Positions 38,043 through 47,910 are shown, counted from the stretch's first letter. The stretch: DNA of 64,000 nt from Roseateles sp. XES5 (GCF_020535545.1 NZ_CP084752.1:2755501-2819500), one strand, 5' to 3'. A program made the numbers and translations. Notes: a model not told the origin generated them from the sequence alone.

Positions 38043-39686
38043 ATGGCAAAGCCCCGCAACAAGACCGACAACTGGTGGCGCGGCGCGGTCATCTACCAGG
38101 TCTATCCCCGCTCGTTCCAGGATACGACCGGCGACGGCATGGGGGATCTGAGGGGCATCACCAAGCGGCTCGGGCATATCGCCTCGCTCGGTGTCGATGC
38201 GATCTGGCTTTCGCCGTTCTTCAAGTCGCCGATGGCCGACATGGGGTATGACGTTTCGGATTATTGCGACGTCGATCCGATGTTCGGCACGCTCGCCGAC
38301 TTCGACGTCATGCTGGCCGAGGCCCATCGCCTCGGCATCAAGGTGATCATCGATCAGGTGATTTCGCACACCTCCGACCAGCATCCCTGGTTCGTCGAAA
38401 GCCGTTCCAGCCGCAAGAACTCGCGGGCGGACTGGTATATCTGGGCCGATCCGAAGCCGGATGGCACGGCGCCCAACAACTGGCTGTCGATCTTCGGCGG
38501 GCCGGGCTGGGAATGGGACGGCGTGCGCAAGCAATATTACATGCACAACTTCCTGACCTCGCAGCCGGACCTCAATTTCCACAATCCGGATGTGCAGGAC
38601 GCGCTTTTGAAGACGGTGCGTTTCTGGCTCGACCGGGGCGTCGACGGCTTCCGTCTCGATACGGTGAACTTCTACTTCCACGACCGGAAGCTGCGCGATA
38701 ATCCGCCGCACGATCCGAACCCGGACGAGATCGGCCTCGATGCGCCGGACGTCAATCCCTATGGCATGCAGACGCATCGCTATGACAAGACGCAGCCGGA
38801 GAACATCGATTTCCTCAAGCGCTTCCGCGTGCTGCTCGACGAGTACGAGGGGCGCATGACCGTGGGCGAGGTGGGCGATGGCGCCCGCTCGCTGAAGACG
38901 GTCGCCGAATATACCAGCGGCGGCGACAAGCTGAACATGTGCTATACGTTCGACTTGCTCGGGCCGGATTTCACGGCCGACCATGTGCGCAGATGCGTGC
39001 AGGGTTTCCAGCGGGCGGTGACGGATGGCTGGGTCTGCTGGGCCTTCTCCAACCACGACGTCAACAGGCATGTCAGCCGCTTCGTCAGGACCTCGGAGGA
39101 GCGCGAGCGTGTCGCGAAACTCGCGATCACGCTCCTGTCGACCTTGCGCGGCTCGATCTGCCTCTATCAGGGCGAGGAACTCGGTCTCACCGAGGCCGAC
39201 CTTGCCTTCGAGGATCTGCGCGATCCCTATGGCATCCGCTTCTGGCCGGCCTTCAAGGGCCGCGACGGGTGCCGCACGCCGATGCCCTGGCAGCATGGCG
39301 AGGCCCATGCCGGTTTCAGCACGGGAAAGCCCTGGCTGCCGGTTCCGGAGGATCACGCCCGGCTTGCCGTCGATACGCAGGAGAAGATCGCCGGCTCGGT
39401 GCTCAACCACTACCGCGCGACGCTCGCCTTCCGCAGGGAGCATGAGACGCTGCATGACGGCGACATGGCCTTCCTCCATTCCAACCACGACATCCTCGCC
39501 TTCACCCGCGAGAAGGGCGGCGAAAAGCTGCTCTTCGTCTTCAACCTGACGCGGGAAAAGGCCGAGTTCGTGCCGGCGAAATCGCTGAAGCTCGGCGCGC
39601 CGCTACCGGTGCCCGGTTTCGGCGCGAAGCTGAAGGACGGGTCGATCGAGCTCGACGGGCTGGATATGGCGTGCGTGCGTCTCTAG
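38043..39686 (+). CDS. aglA: Alpha-glucosidase (GH13, AglA-like)
   Basis: This 547-residue cytoplasmic glycoside hydrolase splits alpha-glucosides such as sucrose, maltose or trehalulose. Conserved GH13 parts are WWRGAVIYQVYPRSFQDTTG, VIIDQVISHTSDQHPWF, DGFRLDTVNF (nucleophile Asp206), MTVGEVGDG (acid/base Glu276) and FSNHDVNR (Asp339). AglA usually lies in the aglEFGAK operon, but transporter genes are absent here. The ATG at 38043 follows GAGCGAAGA. The last codons run into a family A half-repeat that supplies TAG. Confidence 0.92.
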   Translation: MAKPRNKTDNWWRGAVIYQVYPRSFQDTTGDGMGDLRGITKRLGHIASLGVDAIWLSPFFKSPMADMGYDVSDYCDVDPMFGTLADFDVMLAEAHRLGIKVIIDQVISHTSDQHPWFVESRSSRKNSRADWYIWADPKPDGTAPNNWLSIFGGPGWEWDGVRKQYYMHNFLTSQPDLNFHNPDVQDALLKTVRFWLDRGVDGFRLDTVNFYFHDRKLRDNPPHDPNPDEIGLDAPDVNPYGMQTHRYDKTQPENIDFLKRFRVLLDEYEGRMTVGEVGDGARSLKTVAEYTSGGDKLNMCYTFDLLGPDFTADHVRRCVQGFQRAVTDGWVCWAFSNHDVNRHVSRFVRTSEERERVAKLAITLLSTLRGSICLYQGEELGLTEADLAFEDLRDPYGIRFWPAFKGRDGCRTPMPWQHGEAHAGFSTGKPWLPVPEDHARLAVDTQEKIAGSVLNHYRATLAFRREHETLHDGDMAFLHSNHDILAFTREKGGEKLLFVFNLTREKAEFVPAKSLKLGAPLPVPGFGAKLKDGSIELDGLDMACVRL

Positions 39687-39722
39687 AGCATGTCAGGTTC
39701 AGATTGAACCAGACATGCTCCA
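39684..39722. repeat. Intergenic palindromic element, family A half copy
   Basis: Only the 39-bp left palindrome is present (AGAGCATGTC...GACATGCTC around GGTTCAGATTGAACC, with one mismatch). Its first bases are the aglA stop TAG. Confidence 0.85.
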
Positions 39723-39751
39723 GCGCCCGTGTCTCGCGAGAAAGGCCGGCC

Positions 39752-41446
39752 TCATTCCATCAGTGCAAACCGGTCCACATCCACCATGCCGCGATCCGAA
39801 ATCTTCAGGTGCGGGATGACGGGGAGCGGCAGGAAGGCGAGCTGGAGGAAGGGTTCCTCCAGCGTCGCGCCGAGGGCGAAGGCGGCCTGGCGCAGATGGT
39901 GGAGCGTGTCGCGGACGGCCTCGTAGGGCTCAAGGCTCATCAGGCCGGCGACGGGCAGGGCGATCTCGCCCGTCACCGTGCCGTCTTCCACGACGACGAA
40001 GCCGCCCTTTATCTCGCCGAGACGGTTGGCGGCAAGCGCCATGTCGTCCTCGTCGACGCCGACGACGCAGATATTGTGGCTGTCATGGCCGACCGTCGAG
40101 GCGATGGCGCCCTTCTTCAAGCCGAAACCCTGGACGAAGCCGTTGGCATGGTTGCCGTTCTTGCCGTGGCGTTCGATGACGGCCACCTTGATGATGTCCT
40201 GCGCGAGATCGACGGTCGTCTGATTGCCTTTCGCGGGCAGACGGTAGCGACGATGCTCGGTGATGATCTTGCCCGGCAGGACGCTGATGACCGGCGTCTC
40301 GCCGTCCGTCACCGGAACGGCGAAATGGGCGGCATTGACGGGGCGGGCCTTGACGCTGTCGAGGCCGACGGGTTCGACCGGCTTGCGCGTGGCAAAGAGC
40401 GCGGCGTCGACTTTGCGGCCGGCGGAGAAGACCATCTCGGCCTTGCAGTTCTCCAGCGTGTCGACGACGACGAGGTCGGCCCGCCAGCCCGGTGCGACGA
40501 GACCGCGATCGCGAAGACCAAAGGCCTTCGCCGCGGAAATCGAAGCGGCGCGATAGACGGCGAGCGGCGCGCGGCCATGGCCGATGGCGGTGCGGATCAT
40601 GTAGTCGAGATGGCCCTGCTCGGCGATGTCGAGCGGGTTGCGGTCGTCGGTGCAGAGCGCGATGAAGGGCGAGAGTCGTTCGGTGAGAATGGGCATCAGC
40701 GCGTGCAGGTCCTTGGAGACGGAGCCTTCGCGCACGAGGATGTGCATGCCCTTGCGGATCTTTTCCAGGGCCTCCTCGGCGGTGGTGCATTCGTGTTCGG
40801 TGCGGATGCCGGCCGATAGATACCCGTTGAGATCGTTGCCGGAGAGCAGCGGCGCATGGCCGTCGATATGCGCGCCCTGGAAGGCTTCGAGCTTGGCGAG
40901 ACAGACTGGATCCTTGTGGATCACCCCTGGAAAATTCATGAATTCGGCAAGGCCGATCACCTTGGGATGATCGCGGAAGGGCAGGAGCCGCTCGATCGGC
41001 AGGTCCGCGCCGGATGTTTCGAGATGGGTCGCCGGCACGCAGCTCGAGAGCTGCACGCGGATGTCCATGATCGTTTCCAGCGCGCTGTCGAGGAAGAACT
41101 GGATGCCTTCGGTGCCGAGCACGTTGGCGATCTCGTGCGGATCGCAGATGACGGTCGTCACGCCGTAGGGCAGGACGCAGCGGTCGAATTCATGCGGCGT
41201 CACCAGCGAGGATTCGATGTGGAGATGGGTATCGATGAAACCGGGTACGACGATACGGCCGGTAATGTCGATTTCCGTGCGGCCGATATAGCTGCCGCAG
41301 GTGCCGACGATGCGCCCGCCGCAAATGGCGATGTCGGAGGCAACGAGCTCGCCCGTCACGAGATCGAAGAACTGCCCGCCCTTCAGCACGATATCGGCCG
41401 GCTCGCGGCCGGTTCCCTGGTCGATGAAGCGTTCCAAGTCGGTCAT
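39752..41446 (-). CDS. ade: Adenine deaminase
   Basis: This 564-residue amidohydrolase converts adenine to hypoxanthine. Metal-binding [19 protein letters not shown] (about 67-85), [38 protein letters not shown] with [10 protein letters not shown], and [11 protein letters not shown] are typical of bacterial Ade, and the C-terminal domain with [12 protein letters not shown] is present. Length is normal. It is separate from the ureide operon but feeds the same pathway through hypoxanthine. Confidence 0.95.
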   Translation of the reverse strand: MTDLERFIDQGTGREPADIVLKGGQFFDLVTGELVASDIAICGGRIVGTCGSYIGRTEIDITGRIVVPGFIDTHLHIESSLVTPHEFDRCVLPYGVTTVICDPHEIANVLGTEGIQFFLDSALETIMDIRVQLSSCVPATHLETSGADLPIERLLPFRDHPKVIGLAEFMNFPGVIHKDPVCLAKLEAFQGAHIDGHAPLLSGNDLNGYLSAGIRTEHECTTAEEALEKIRKGMHILVREGSVSKDLHALMPILTERLSPFIALCTDDRNPLDIAEQGHLDYMIRTAIGHGRAPLAVYRAASISAAKAFGLRDRGLVAPGWRADLVVVDTLENCKAEMVFSAGRKVDAALFATRKPVEPVGLDSVKARPVNAAHFAVPVTDGETPVISVLPGKIITEHRRYRLPAKGNQTTVDLAQDIIKVAVIERHGKNGNHANGFVQGFGLKKGAIASTVGHDSHNICVVGVDEDDMALAANRLGEIKGGFVVVEDGTVTGEIALPVAGLMSLEPYEAVRDTLHHLRQAAFALGATLEEPFLQLAFLPLPVIPHLKISDRGMVDVDRFALME

Positions 41447-41519
41447 GTCGGTCTCCGAATCCGTTTCGGGAGACTCTAGCCGTGCTGCCGAAAGAGGGAA
41501 GGGCCGGTGCGGCGAAACT

Positions 41520-42389
41520 TCAGGTCGGGAAGGTCACGGTGAAGGCGAAACGTGCCTGCTCGCCCGTGCCGAGCGTCGTCGTGTAGGGCCGGTCCTTCAG
41601 TTCGCGCGCGCCGCGATATTCCGCCGCCGTGCCATGCCAGGGTTCCACGCAAAGGAAGGGTGCGCCGGGTTTCGTCCAGAGTGCGAGGTTCGGCAGGTTC
41701 TCGAAACGGAAGGTCAGCGCCGGCCCGCCCTCGGCCGCGTAGGTGAGGCCACTGCCTGCATTCTCAGGGAAAACCAGGGCGTCGTCGGCGAAGAGGCCGT
41801 GGTCGAGAGTGAGCCGGCCGCCGGCGAAGGGCGAGGGGTCGCGGCGCTGCGAGAGCAGGCCGTTTTCCAGCGGCTGGCGCAACGGCTCTGCGCCATTGTC
41901 GAGCAGGATCGTGTGCGGCCGGCCTTCGGCGCCGGGCAGGGGCCAAAGGAAGGCAGGGTGGAAGCCGAGACCGAAGGGCATGGGCGGCTCGCCCCGGTTT
42001 TCCACCGTGGCGGCGACGGTGAGCGCGGGGCCGTCAAGGCTATGGTCCACGGTCAGCCGGAACGCGAAGGGGTAGAGGGCGCGGGTCTCGTCCGAGGTTT
42101 CCAGCCCATAGCGGCAGGCGGTTTCGCTCGCCGTTTCCAGCGAGAACTCCCGGCGGCGGGCAAAGCCGTGCTGCGCCATCGTGTGGGGCCTGCCGTCGAC
42201 AAGCAGCGTGTCGTCCGGCGCCTTGCCGACGATGGGGAACAGCACGGGAGACCGCCCGGTCCAGAAGGCGGCGTCGCCATTCCACAGCCAGTTCGCCCCG
42301 TCGCGCGTCGTGGCCGCCTGCATTTCGGCGCCGAGGGAGGAGACGTCGACGGAAAGAAAATCGTTCGCGATGCGGGTGATGGTCGGCAT
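41520..42389 (-). CDS. Aldose 1-epimerase family protein
   Basis: This 289-residue galactose-mutarotase-fold protein has [20 protein letters not shown] (about 18-37), [11 protein letters not shown] with the conserved region, and [14 protein letters not shown] containing the HP pair. It falls in the LacX/YihR-like subgroup rather than GalM. ATG 42389 with GGGGG upstream is preferred to a longer frame starting at 42455. It is 73 bases downstream of the adenine deaminase start; no operon with sugar genes is visible. Confidence 0.85.
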   Translation of the reverse strand: MPTITRIANDFLSVDVSSLGAEMQAATTRDGANWLWNGDAAFWTGRSPVLFPIVGKAPDDTLLVDGRPHTMAQHGFARRREFSLETASETACRYGLETSDETRALYPFAFRLTVDHSLDGPALTVAATVENRGEPPMPFGLGFHPAFLWPLPGAEGRPHTILLDNGAEPLRQPLENGLLSQRRDPSPFAGGRLTLDHGLFADDALVFPENAGSGLTYAAEGGPALTFRFENLPNLALWTKPGAPFLCVEPWHGTAAEYRGARELKDRPYTTTLGTGEQARFAFTVTFPT

Positions 42390-42482
42390 GCTGCTGGCCC
42401 CCAGGTTTCCACGCCGCACAATAGCCCTCAAACGGCGATGACTTGCAAGAGCCATCCGGGGAAGGGATAAGGCACCTCTTGC

Positions 42483-42989
42483 ATGGAGAAAGCGATGCGG
42501 CCGGCAGTCACCCTAAGGATACCCGAAGCGTCGGAGATCGCGGCGCTGGCAAAGCTCTGGTTCGACGGCTGGCAGGACGCGCATGCCGCGGTGATGCCGG
42601 CCGCGCTCACCCGGTTGCGTACGCAGGAAAGCTTCGTGGAGCGCCTGCCGGCCATGCTGGCGCAGACCCGTGTCGCCGGCGATCCCGGTGCCCCGCTCGG
42701 TTTCTGCACCCTCAAGCATGATGAGTTGGACCAGCTCTTCGTCGCGCCCGCGGCACGCGGCACGGGTCTTGCCGCCGCGCTGGTGGCGGATGCCGAGCGC
42801 CGGCTTGCGGCTCAAGGCGTGGCCACCGGATGGCTCGCCTGCGCGATCGGCAATCATCGCTCGGCGCGCTTCTATGAGAAATGCGGATGGCATCTTGCCG
42901 GGACGGTCGCGCACCGGCTGGAAACGACCGAGGGGCCGTTCGACCTTGAAATCTGGCGTTATGAAAAGGAACTCCTTCCCGCGTCATGA
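42483..42989 (+). CDS. GNAT-family N-acetyltransferase
   Basis: This 168-residue (or 164-residue) acetyltransferase opens VTLRIPEASEIAALAKLWFD, has the acetyl-CoA-binding motif LFVAPAARGTGLAAALVADA (R/Q-x-x-G-x-G/A form) and ends with NHRSARFYEKCGW. A GGAGA sequence just inside the frame supports the second ATG at 42495 as the true start. Substrate unknown. Confidence 0.85.
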   Translation: MEKAMRPAVTLRIPEASEIAALAKLWFDGWQDAHAAVMPAALTRLRTQESFVERLPAMLAQTRVAGDPGAPLGFCTLKHDELDQLFVAPAARGTGLAAALVADAERRLAAQGVATGWLACAIGNHRSARFYEKCGWHLAGTVAHRLETTEGPFDLEIWRYEKELLPAS

Positions 42990-42999
42990 CGGGAAGGAG
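42972..42999. terminator. Hairpin between convergent GNAT and aminotransferase genes
   Basis: Perfect 10-bp arms CTCCTTCCCG (42972-42981) and complement (42990-42999), 8-base loop, overlapping the GNAT stop. Confidence 0.6.
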
Positions 43000-43013
43000 C
43001 ATCGTCTTGCCGA

Positions 43014-44339
43014 TCAGATGTTGTTCTTCAGCACGTCGCGCAACATGCCGAACAGATCGTCGATCTCGTGCTTCTCGATGATCAGCGGCGGCGACAGCGC
43101 AATGGTGTCGCCCGTGGTGCGGATCAGCAGGCCCTTCTCCCAGCAGTCCAGGAAGACATTGAAGGCGCGCTTGGCGGGCTCGCCGGGCAGGGGGCTGAGC
43201 TCGATGCCACCCACGAGGCCGATATTGCGCACATCGATGACGTTGGGCTCGCCCTTCATGGCGTGCAGGCACTCGGCGAAGTAGCCCTGCATCTCGGCTG
43301 CACGGGTGAGCAGGCCTTCCTCGGCATAGGTGTCCAGGGTGCCCAGGGCGGCGGCGCAGGCCAGGGGGTGGGCGGAGTAGGTGTAGCCGTGGAAGAACTC
43401 GATCAGGTGCTCGGGGCCGTTCATGAAGGCGTCGTGGATCTTGTCCGAGGCGAAGACGGCACCCATGGGCACGCAGCCATTGGTCAGGCCCTTGGCCACC
43501 GTCATCAGATCGGGCGTGACGCCAAAGGTCTGGGCCGCAAACGGTTTGCCGGTGCGGCCGAAGCCGGTGATGACCTCGTCGAAGATCAGCAGGATGCCGT
43601 GCTTGTCGCAGATCTCGCGCAGGCGCTGCAGATAGCCCTGGGGCGGGATCAGCACGCCGGTGGAGCCTGCCACAGGCTCCACGATCACGGCGGCGATGGT
43701 GGAGGCATCGTGCAGGGCGACCAGGCGCTCCAGATCGTCGGCGAACTCGGCGCCATGCGCGGGCTGGCCCACCGAGAAGGCATTGCGGGCCGGGTCATGG
43801 GTGTGTCGGATATGGTCCACGCCGCCCAGCATGGTGCCGAACATCTTGCGGTTGGCCACCATGCCGCCCACGGAGATGCCGCCGAAGTTCACGCCGTGGT
43901 AGCCGCGCTCGCGGCCGATCAGGCGGGTGCGGGCGCCCTCGCCGCGCACGCGGTGGTAGGCGATGGCCATCTTGAGCGCGGTGTCCACCGACTCGGAGCC
44001 CGAGTTGGTGTAGAAGACCTTGCTCAGGCCCTGGGGCATGATGGCGGCCAGGCGCTCGGCCAGCTCGAAGGCCTTGGGGTGGGCGAGCTGGAAGGCGGGC
44101 GCGTAGTCGAGTTCTCCGGCCTGCTCGCGGATCGCCTCGGTGATCTTCGGACGGCAGTGGCCGGCATTGACGCACCAGAGACCCGCCGTGCCGTCGAGGA
44201 CCTGACGGCCGTCATGGGTGGTGTAGTGCATGTCCTTGGCGCCGACGAAGAGGCGCGGCTCCTTCTTGAACTGCCGGTTTGCCGTGAACGGCATCCAGAA
44301 GGCGCGCAGATCGTTGGGGGTGTTGAGGCGGTTGGACAT
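43014..44339 (-). CDS. Omega-amino acid (beta-alanine)-pyruvate aminotransferase, atypical codon use
   Basis: This 441-residue class III PLP aminotransferase has the LRAFWMPFTANRQFKKEPRL opening of beta-alanine:pyruvate transaminases, YTNSGSESVDTALKMAIAYH, GYHGVNFGGISVGGM, LLIFDEVITGFGRTGKPFAA and the PLP lysine in DLMTVAKGLTNGCVPMGAVF. Codon use in the central part differs from neighbours: in 43621-43920 nine of ten Val codons are GTG and the Leu codons are CTG, with GCC/GGC/ACC dominant, unlike the mixed GTC/CTC use around it. The two ends look native. That suggests recombination with DNA from another high-GC lineage. An ArsR gene lies upstream on the same strand. Confidence 0.9.
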   Translation of the reverse strand: MSNRLNTPNDLRAFWMPFTANRQFKKEPRLFVGAKDMHYTTHDGRQVLDGTAGLWCVNAGHCRPKITEAIREQAGELDYAPAFQLAHPKAFELAERLAAIMPQGLSKVFYTNSGSESVDTALKMAIAYHRVRGEGARTRLIGRERGYHGVNFGGISVGGMVANRKMFGTMLGGVDHIRHTHDPARNAFSVGQPAHGAEFADDLERLVALHDASTIAAVIVEPVAGSTGVLIPPQGYLQRLREICDKHGILLIFDEVITGFGRTGKPFAAQTFGVTPDLMTVAKGLTNGCVPMGAVFASDKIHDAFMNGPEHLIEFFHGYTYSAHPLACAAALGTLDTYAEEGLLTRAAEMQGYFAECLHAMKGEPNVIDVRNIGLVGGIELSPLPGEPAKRAFNVFLDCWEKGLLIRTTGDTIALSPPLIIEKHEIDDLFGMLRDVLKNNI

Positions 44340-44550
44340 GTGGTCTCTCCATGATCCTTGAATGCTGGGGCCTTGAAATGCTGGGCCTTGAAAGCGGGGC
44401 CATCCCGACGGCAGGGGAACGGGTCTTTTTTACCCGCTGGTCAAATTATCAAGGCGCTCGGGGGCGTCAAGGCGCGTTTGCCGCGGAATTCCACGCAAAA
44501 CGCCCCGGATTTTCATCCAGGGCGCGCGAAAAGATGCGATTTGGCGACAA

Positions 44551-44889
44551 TCAGGCGATTCGGAGCTTCTTTTCCGAAACGCCGTTGCCCTGGGCCTTGT
44601 AGATGCGGTCGAGCGCGTCGAGGATGGTCATGACGGCCTCCGACTTGCTGGAATAGTAGATGGTCTGCGCATCGCGGCGCGTGGTCACCAGGTTCTGCGC
44701 GCGCAGTTTCGACAGATGCTGCGACAGGGCCGACTGGCTGAGACCGACCTGACCCGCCAGCGCCCCGACGGCGATCTCGCCGCCCACCAGCACCTTCAAA
44801 ATGAGAAGACGCTTGGGGTTGGCCATGGCGGAAAGAAAGTCGGATGCAACCTCGGCCTGCGCATGTTCTGCGTCTGAAATCTTTTCCAT
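44551..44889 (-). CDS. ArsR/SmtB-family transcriptional regulator
   Basis: This 112-residue winged-helix repressor shows FLSAMANPKRLLILKVLVGG, GLSQSALSQHLSKLRAQNLV (recognition helix, about 69-88) and TTRRDAQTIYYSSKSEAV. The classical metal-binding ELCVCDL motif is replaced by a segment without Cys, so a redox or non-metal signal is more likely. AAGGAG precedes the ATG. It may control the downstream aminotransferase, 211 bases away on the same strand. Confidence 0.88.
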   Translation of the reverse strand: MEKISDAEHAQAEVASDFLSAMANPKRLLILKVLVGGEIAVGALAGQVGLSQSALSQHLSKLRAQNLVTTRRDAQTIYYSSKSEAVMTILDALDRIYKAQGNGVSEKKLRIA

Positions 44890-45073
44890 CTGAAACTCCT
44901 TGGGCGTTTCCGCTTCAAATCATGTGTTTTTCAATCAATCCGCTTGTTAGCATATAAACAAAATACCCCTCATCAAGAGCCAGAAATGGGGGTAGGTTGC
45001 ACGCATAGCGGTAGGCGCCCTCTTCCTCTCCAGAGGACGCCCAAAGCGGAATTGACGCACAAATGCAGCGGGT

Positions 45074-45838
45074 TCAGGCCGCTGCCCTTGCTTCGCGAAG
45101 CAAACGCGCGAGCTCGCCGCGAAGTTCCCCCGCCTGATCAAGTTCCCGTGAAAATTCGAGTCGCTTCAATTTATCGCCGCTTGCGAGGTCGATTCCGGCC
45201 GCGTCTATCCCCACGATGATCCACTCGCCGTCCTTGGCGCCGCAGTAGTGGCGGGCATAGACGCCTGCGGCTTCCGCGTGGTCGCTGTTCATATGCTCGA
45301 CGGCCCCCGTTTCCATTTCGGCAAGGGCGGCGCGGGCCGGCGAGCGAATCAGCAGGTCGTCGGCCGACAGCAGGTAGGCCTTGCCGAAGCCGCCGTTGAG
45401 ATTGGCCCGTTCGGGCACCAGGCGGAAGAAGGTGAAGTCGGGGAAATCGACATAGAGCTTCGCCTTGGGATGGCGGCGGATGAAGCGTTCGCGCAGCGCC
45501 GCGCGTGCCTCGCTGTCGCGCGCCACCTCCTCGGCCCTGCAGATGACGGTGAGGCGCGGATGGGCAAGCGGATCGCCCTTGCCGGGTTCGCCGGCGAGGA
45601 GCGAGGCGCGCGGATCAGCCCTCAGCGCCTGCGTGTGGAAGGAGAGGGCGGAGACGAGGATGACGGGCGTGCCGTCGGTGTCGGTGCCGGTGAGGGTGCG
45701 GCTGGCGAGCGGGAAGCCGGTCTCCGGTTCGAGGACGGCGAGGGCGCAGCTTCGGGCACCACGCAACAGGGTTCGGGCAAGGCGGCGCGCCTCGTCGTCC
45801 GTGTCGCGCAGAACGCTCGGTTTGTCCTTCTCGGTCAT
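45074..45838 (-). CDS. HugZ-like pyridoxamine-phosphate-oxidase-fold protein with DUF2470
   Basis: This 254-residue protein has an N-terminal split-barrel domain (FPLASRTLTGTDTDGTPVIL; SALSFHTQALRADPRASLLA) and a C-terminal DUF2470 domain (VEHMNSDHAEAAGVYARHYC). That pair is found in HugZ/HutZ-type haem-binding proteins, some of which degrade haem. In rhizobia the gene is widespread and not always near haem uptake genes; here the TonB receptor is 16 kb away. Haem oxygenase activity is inferred, not shown. Confidence 0.82.
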   Translation of the reverse strand: MTEKDKPSVLRDTDDEARRLARTLLRGARSCALAVLEPETGFPLASRTLTGTDTDGTPVILVSALSFHTQALRADPRASLLAGEPGKGDPLAHPRLTVICRAEEVARDSEARAALRERFIRRHPKAKLYVDFPDFTFFRLVPERANLNGGFGKAYLLSADDLLIRSPARAALAEMETGAVEHMNSDHAEAAGVYARHYCGAKDGEWIIVGIDAAGIDLASGDKLKRLEFSRELDQAGELRGELARLLREARAAA

Positions 45839-45860
45839 CGTCTTCGGCTCCGTATCGACT

Positions 45861-45895
45861 AAAAAAGGCCGCGCCCCGTATTGGGGGCGCCGCCC
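45861..45895 (-). terminator. Intrinsic terminator after choXWV
   Basis: On the reverse strand a GC-rich hairpin (GCGCCCC/GGGGCGC core with flanking GGC/GCC) is followed by six U residues, 25 bases after the choV stop. Confidence 0.8.
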
Positions 45896-45920
45896 TATCT
45901 AATCCGATATCGGCCGGCTG

Positions 45921-46961
45921 TCAGCCGCGACGACGGTGCCGCGTCAATCCGTTCACCACATCCTGCGCGTTGATCGTGCCGATGACGGTGCCGTTGTCGA
46001 CGACGCCGACATTGCCCGGCGTGCGGGACATGGCGTCGAGGATGTCGACCAGCGGGGTTTCCCGCGTCGCCGTCGCCGTCACGCCGCCGTTTCCGGATGC
46101 GCCCGACTGCATGACGTCGCCGGCGGTCAGCATGTTGATCGGATTCATGTTCTGCACGAAGTCCGCGACATACTGGTTTGCCGGGTTCTTGACGATCTCC
46201 TGCGGCGTGCCGCACTGAATGATGCGCCCGCCCTCCATGATGGCGATGCGGTTGCCGATGCGGAAGGCCTCGTCGAGGTCGTGGCTGACGAAGATGATGG
46301 TCTTCTTCAGCCGGCGCTGGAACTCCAGAAGCTCGTCCTGCAGGCGCGTGCGGATCAGGGGGTCGAGGGCCGAGAACGGCTCGTCCATCAGAAGGATCGG
46401 CGCGCCGGTGGCAAAAGCGCGGGCAAGGCCGACGCGCTGCTGCATGCCGCCGGACAGCTCGTTCACCTTGCGGTTCGCCCATTTGGTGAGGTTGACGAGT
46501 TCGAGCTGCTCGTCGACGCGCGCCTTGCGCTCGCTGTCCGGTACGCCGGCAAGCTCGAGGCCGAAGCCGACATTGTCCGCGACCGTGCGCCAGGGCAACA
46601 GCGCGAACTGCTGGAACACCATGGAGACGGTGTGCATGCGGAAATCGCGCAGCGCCTTGGGCGTCGATGCATAGGGATTGACGTAGCTGCTGCCGGCTTT
46701 GACCTGCACTTCGCCGCGCACCACGGGGGCAAGCCCGTTGACGGCGCGCAGCAGCGTGGACTTGCCCGAGCCGGACAGGCCCATCAGCACGAGGATTTCA
46801 CCCTCGGTGATGGACAGCGTGGCATCCGCCACGCCGAGCACCAGCCCGGTTTCCGCGCCGATCTCGTCGCGGCTCTTGCCCGCATCGACCATGGCAAGGG
46901 CCTTTTGCGGGTTGTCGCCGAAGATGATGGAGACGTTCTTGAAGACGACGGCGTCGGTCAT
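45921..46961 (-). CDS. choV: Choline ABC transporter ATP-binding protein ChoV
   Basis: This 346-residue ATPase drives choline uptake. Walker A is GLSGSGKST (61-69), the signature is ELSGGMQQR (about 168-176), Walker B is ILLMDEPFSALD (about 189-200), and a CBS-like C-terminal segment (TPGNVGVVDNGTVIGTINAQ) is kept. ProV/OpuAA-type length and the N-terminal FKNVSIIFGDNPQKALAMVD fit ChoV. Its ATG overlaps the choW stop by one base (TAATG), showing translational coupling. Confidence 0.93.
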   Translation of the reverse strand: MTDAVVFKNVSIIFGDNPQKALAMVDAGKSRDEIGAETGLVLGVADATLSITEGEILVLMGLSGSGKSTLLRAVNGLAPVVRGEVQVKAGSSYVNPYASTPKALRDFRMHTVSMVFQQFALLPWRTVADNVGFGLELAGVPDSERKARVDEQLELVNLTKWANRKVNELSGGMQQRVGLARAFATGAPILLMDEPFSALDPLIRTRLQDELLEFQRRLKKTIIFVSHDLDEAFRIGNRIAIMEGGRIIQCGTPQEIVKNPANQYVADFVQNMNPINMLTAGDVMQSGASGNGGVTATATRETPLVDILDAMSRTPGNVGVVDNGTVIGTINAQDVVNGLTRHRRRG

Positions 46962-47830
46962 TAGGCGTCTCCCTCATCGGAGGAGCGGAAGAGGCGGTCG
47001 AGGATGATCGCGAGGATGACGATACAGAGACCGGCCTCGAAACCCATGGAAATGTTCACGGTGTTGAGCGCGCGCACCACGGGAACGCCGAGGCCTTTGG
47101 CGCCGACGAGCGCGGCGATGACCACCATCGACAGCGAGAGCATGATGGTCTGCGTCAGGCCCGCCATGATCTGCGGCATGGCGAAGGGCAGCTCCACCTT
47201 GCGCAGCACCTGGCCGGGCGTTGCGCCGAAGGCCTGCGCGGCCTCCACCAGCGAGGGCGGGGTCGAGATGATGCCGAGACGCGTCAGGCGGATCGGCGCG
47301 GGAATGGCGAAGATCACGGTCGCGATCAGGCCAGGCACCATGCCGAGGCCGAAGAGGATGAGCGCCGGGATAAGGTAGACGAAGGTCGGGATCGTCTGCA
47401 TCAGGTCGAGGGCCGGGCGCAGGATCGAATAGAACCAGGGCCGGCGCGCGGCGGCGATGCCGAGCGGAATGCCGACGACCATGCTGACGCCGGTGGCCGC
47501 CAGAACGAGCGCCAGCGTCTCCGTCGTTTCCTTCCAGTAGCCCTGGTTCACGATGAGCAGCAGGCCGAGGAAGGTGAAGACCGCAACGCTGAGCGAGCGG
47601 CGGAAATACCAGCTTGCCGTCGTGACGAGCAGGATGAGGGCGATGGCATAACCGAACTTGCCGCCGGCGCTGCTGAACGGTCCCTGCAGCAGGAACAGCA
47701 CCGCGTCGATGCCGGCCTGCAGGAAGACCTTGAGGAAGTCGAACAATCCCTTGCCATTGGTCGTCAGCCAGCTGACGGCGTCCTTGGCGATCGGACCGAT
47801 CGGGATTTTGGAGACGGTGAGCCAATCCAC
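46961..47830 (-). CDS. choW: Choline ABC transporter permease ChoW
   Basis: This 289-residue permease has six or seven membrane segments and the BPD inner-membrane EAA loop (SLVEAAQAFGATPGQVLRKV, then LPFAMPQIMAGL). TETLALVLAATGVSMVVGIP and LMQTIPTFVYLIPALILFGL are typical of ProW/ChoW. I place the start at GTG 47830 (VDWLTVSKIPIG), which has AGGGA 8 bases upstream; a TTG at 47881 lies next to an intergenic hairpin without a site. It is coupled to choV. Confidence 0.92.
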   Translation of the reverse strand: MDWLTVSKIPIGPIAKDAVSWLTTNGKGLFDFLKVFLQAGIDAVLFLLQGPFSSAGGKFGYAIALILLVTTASWYFRRSLSVAVFTFLGLLLIVNQGYWKETTETLALVLAATGVSMVVGIPLGIAAARRPWFYSILRPALDLMQTIPTFVYLIPALILFGLGMVPGLIATVIFAIPAPIRLTRLGIISTPPSLVEAAQAFGATPGQVLRKVELPFAMPQIMAGLTQTIMLSLSMVVIAALVGAKGLGVPVVRALNTVNISMGFEAGLCIVILAIILDRLFRSSDEGDA

Positions 47831-47883
47831 GGCAGAAGTCCCTGGCTGGAGTTTTGACGATGCGGAACTATCGGCAGACAAGT

Positions 47884-47910
47884 AGGGCGGGAAAGTTTCC
47901 TTCCCGCCCT
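47884..47910. other. Intercistronic hairpin between choX and choW
   Basis: Perfect 10-bp arms AGGGCGGGAA (47884-47893) and complement (47901-47910). It stands 11 bases after the choX stop, inside the operon, and lacks a U tract. It is placed to protect choX mRNA or reduce read-through to choWV. Confidence 0.6.
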
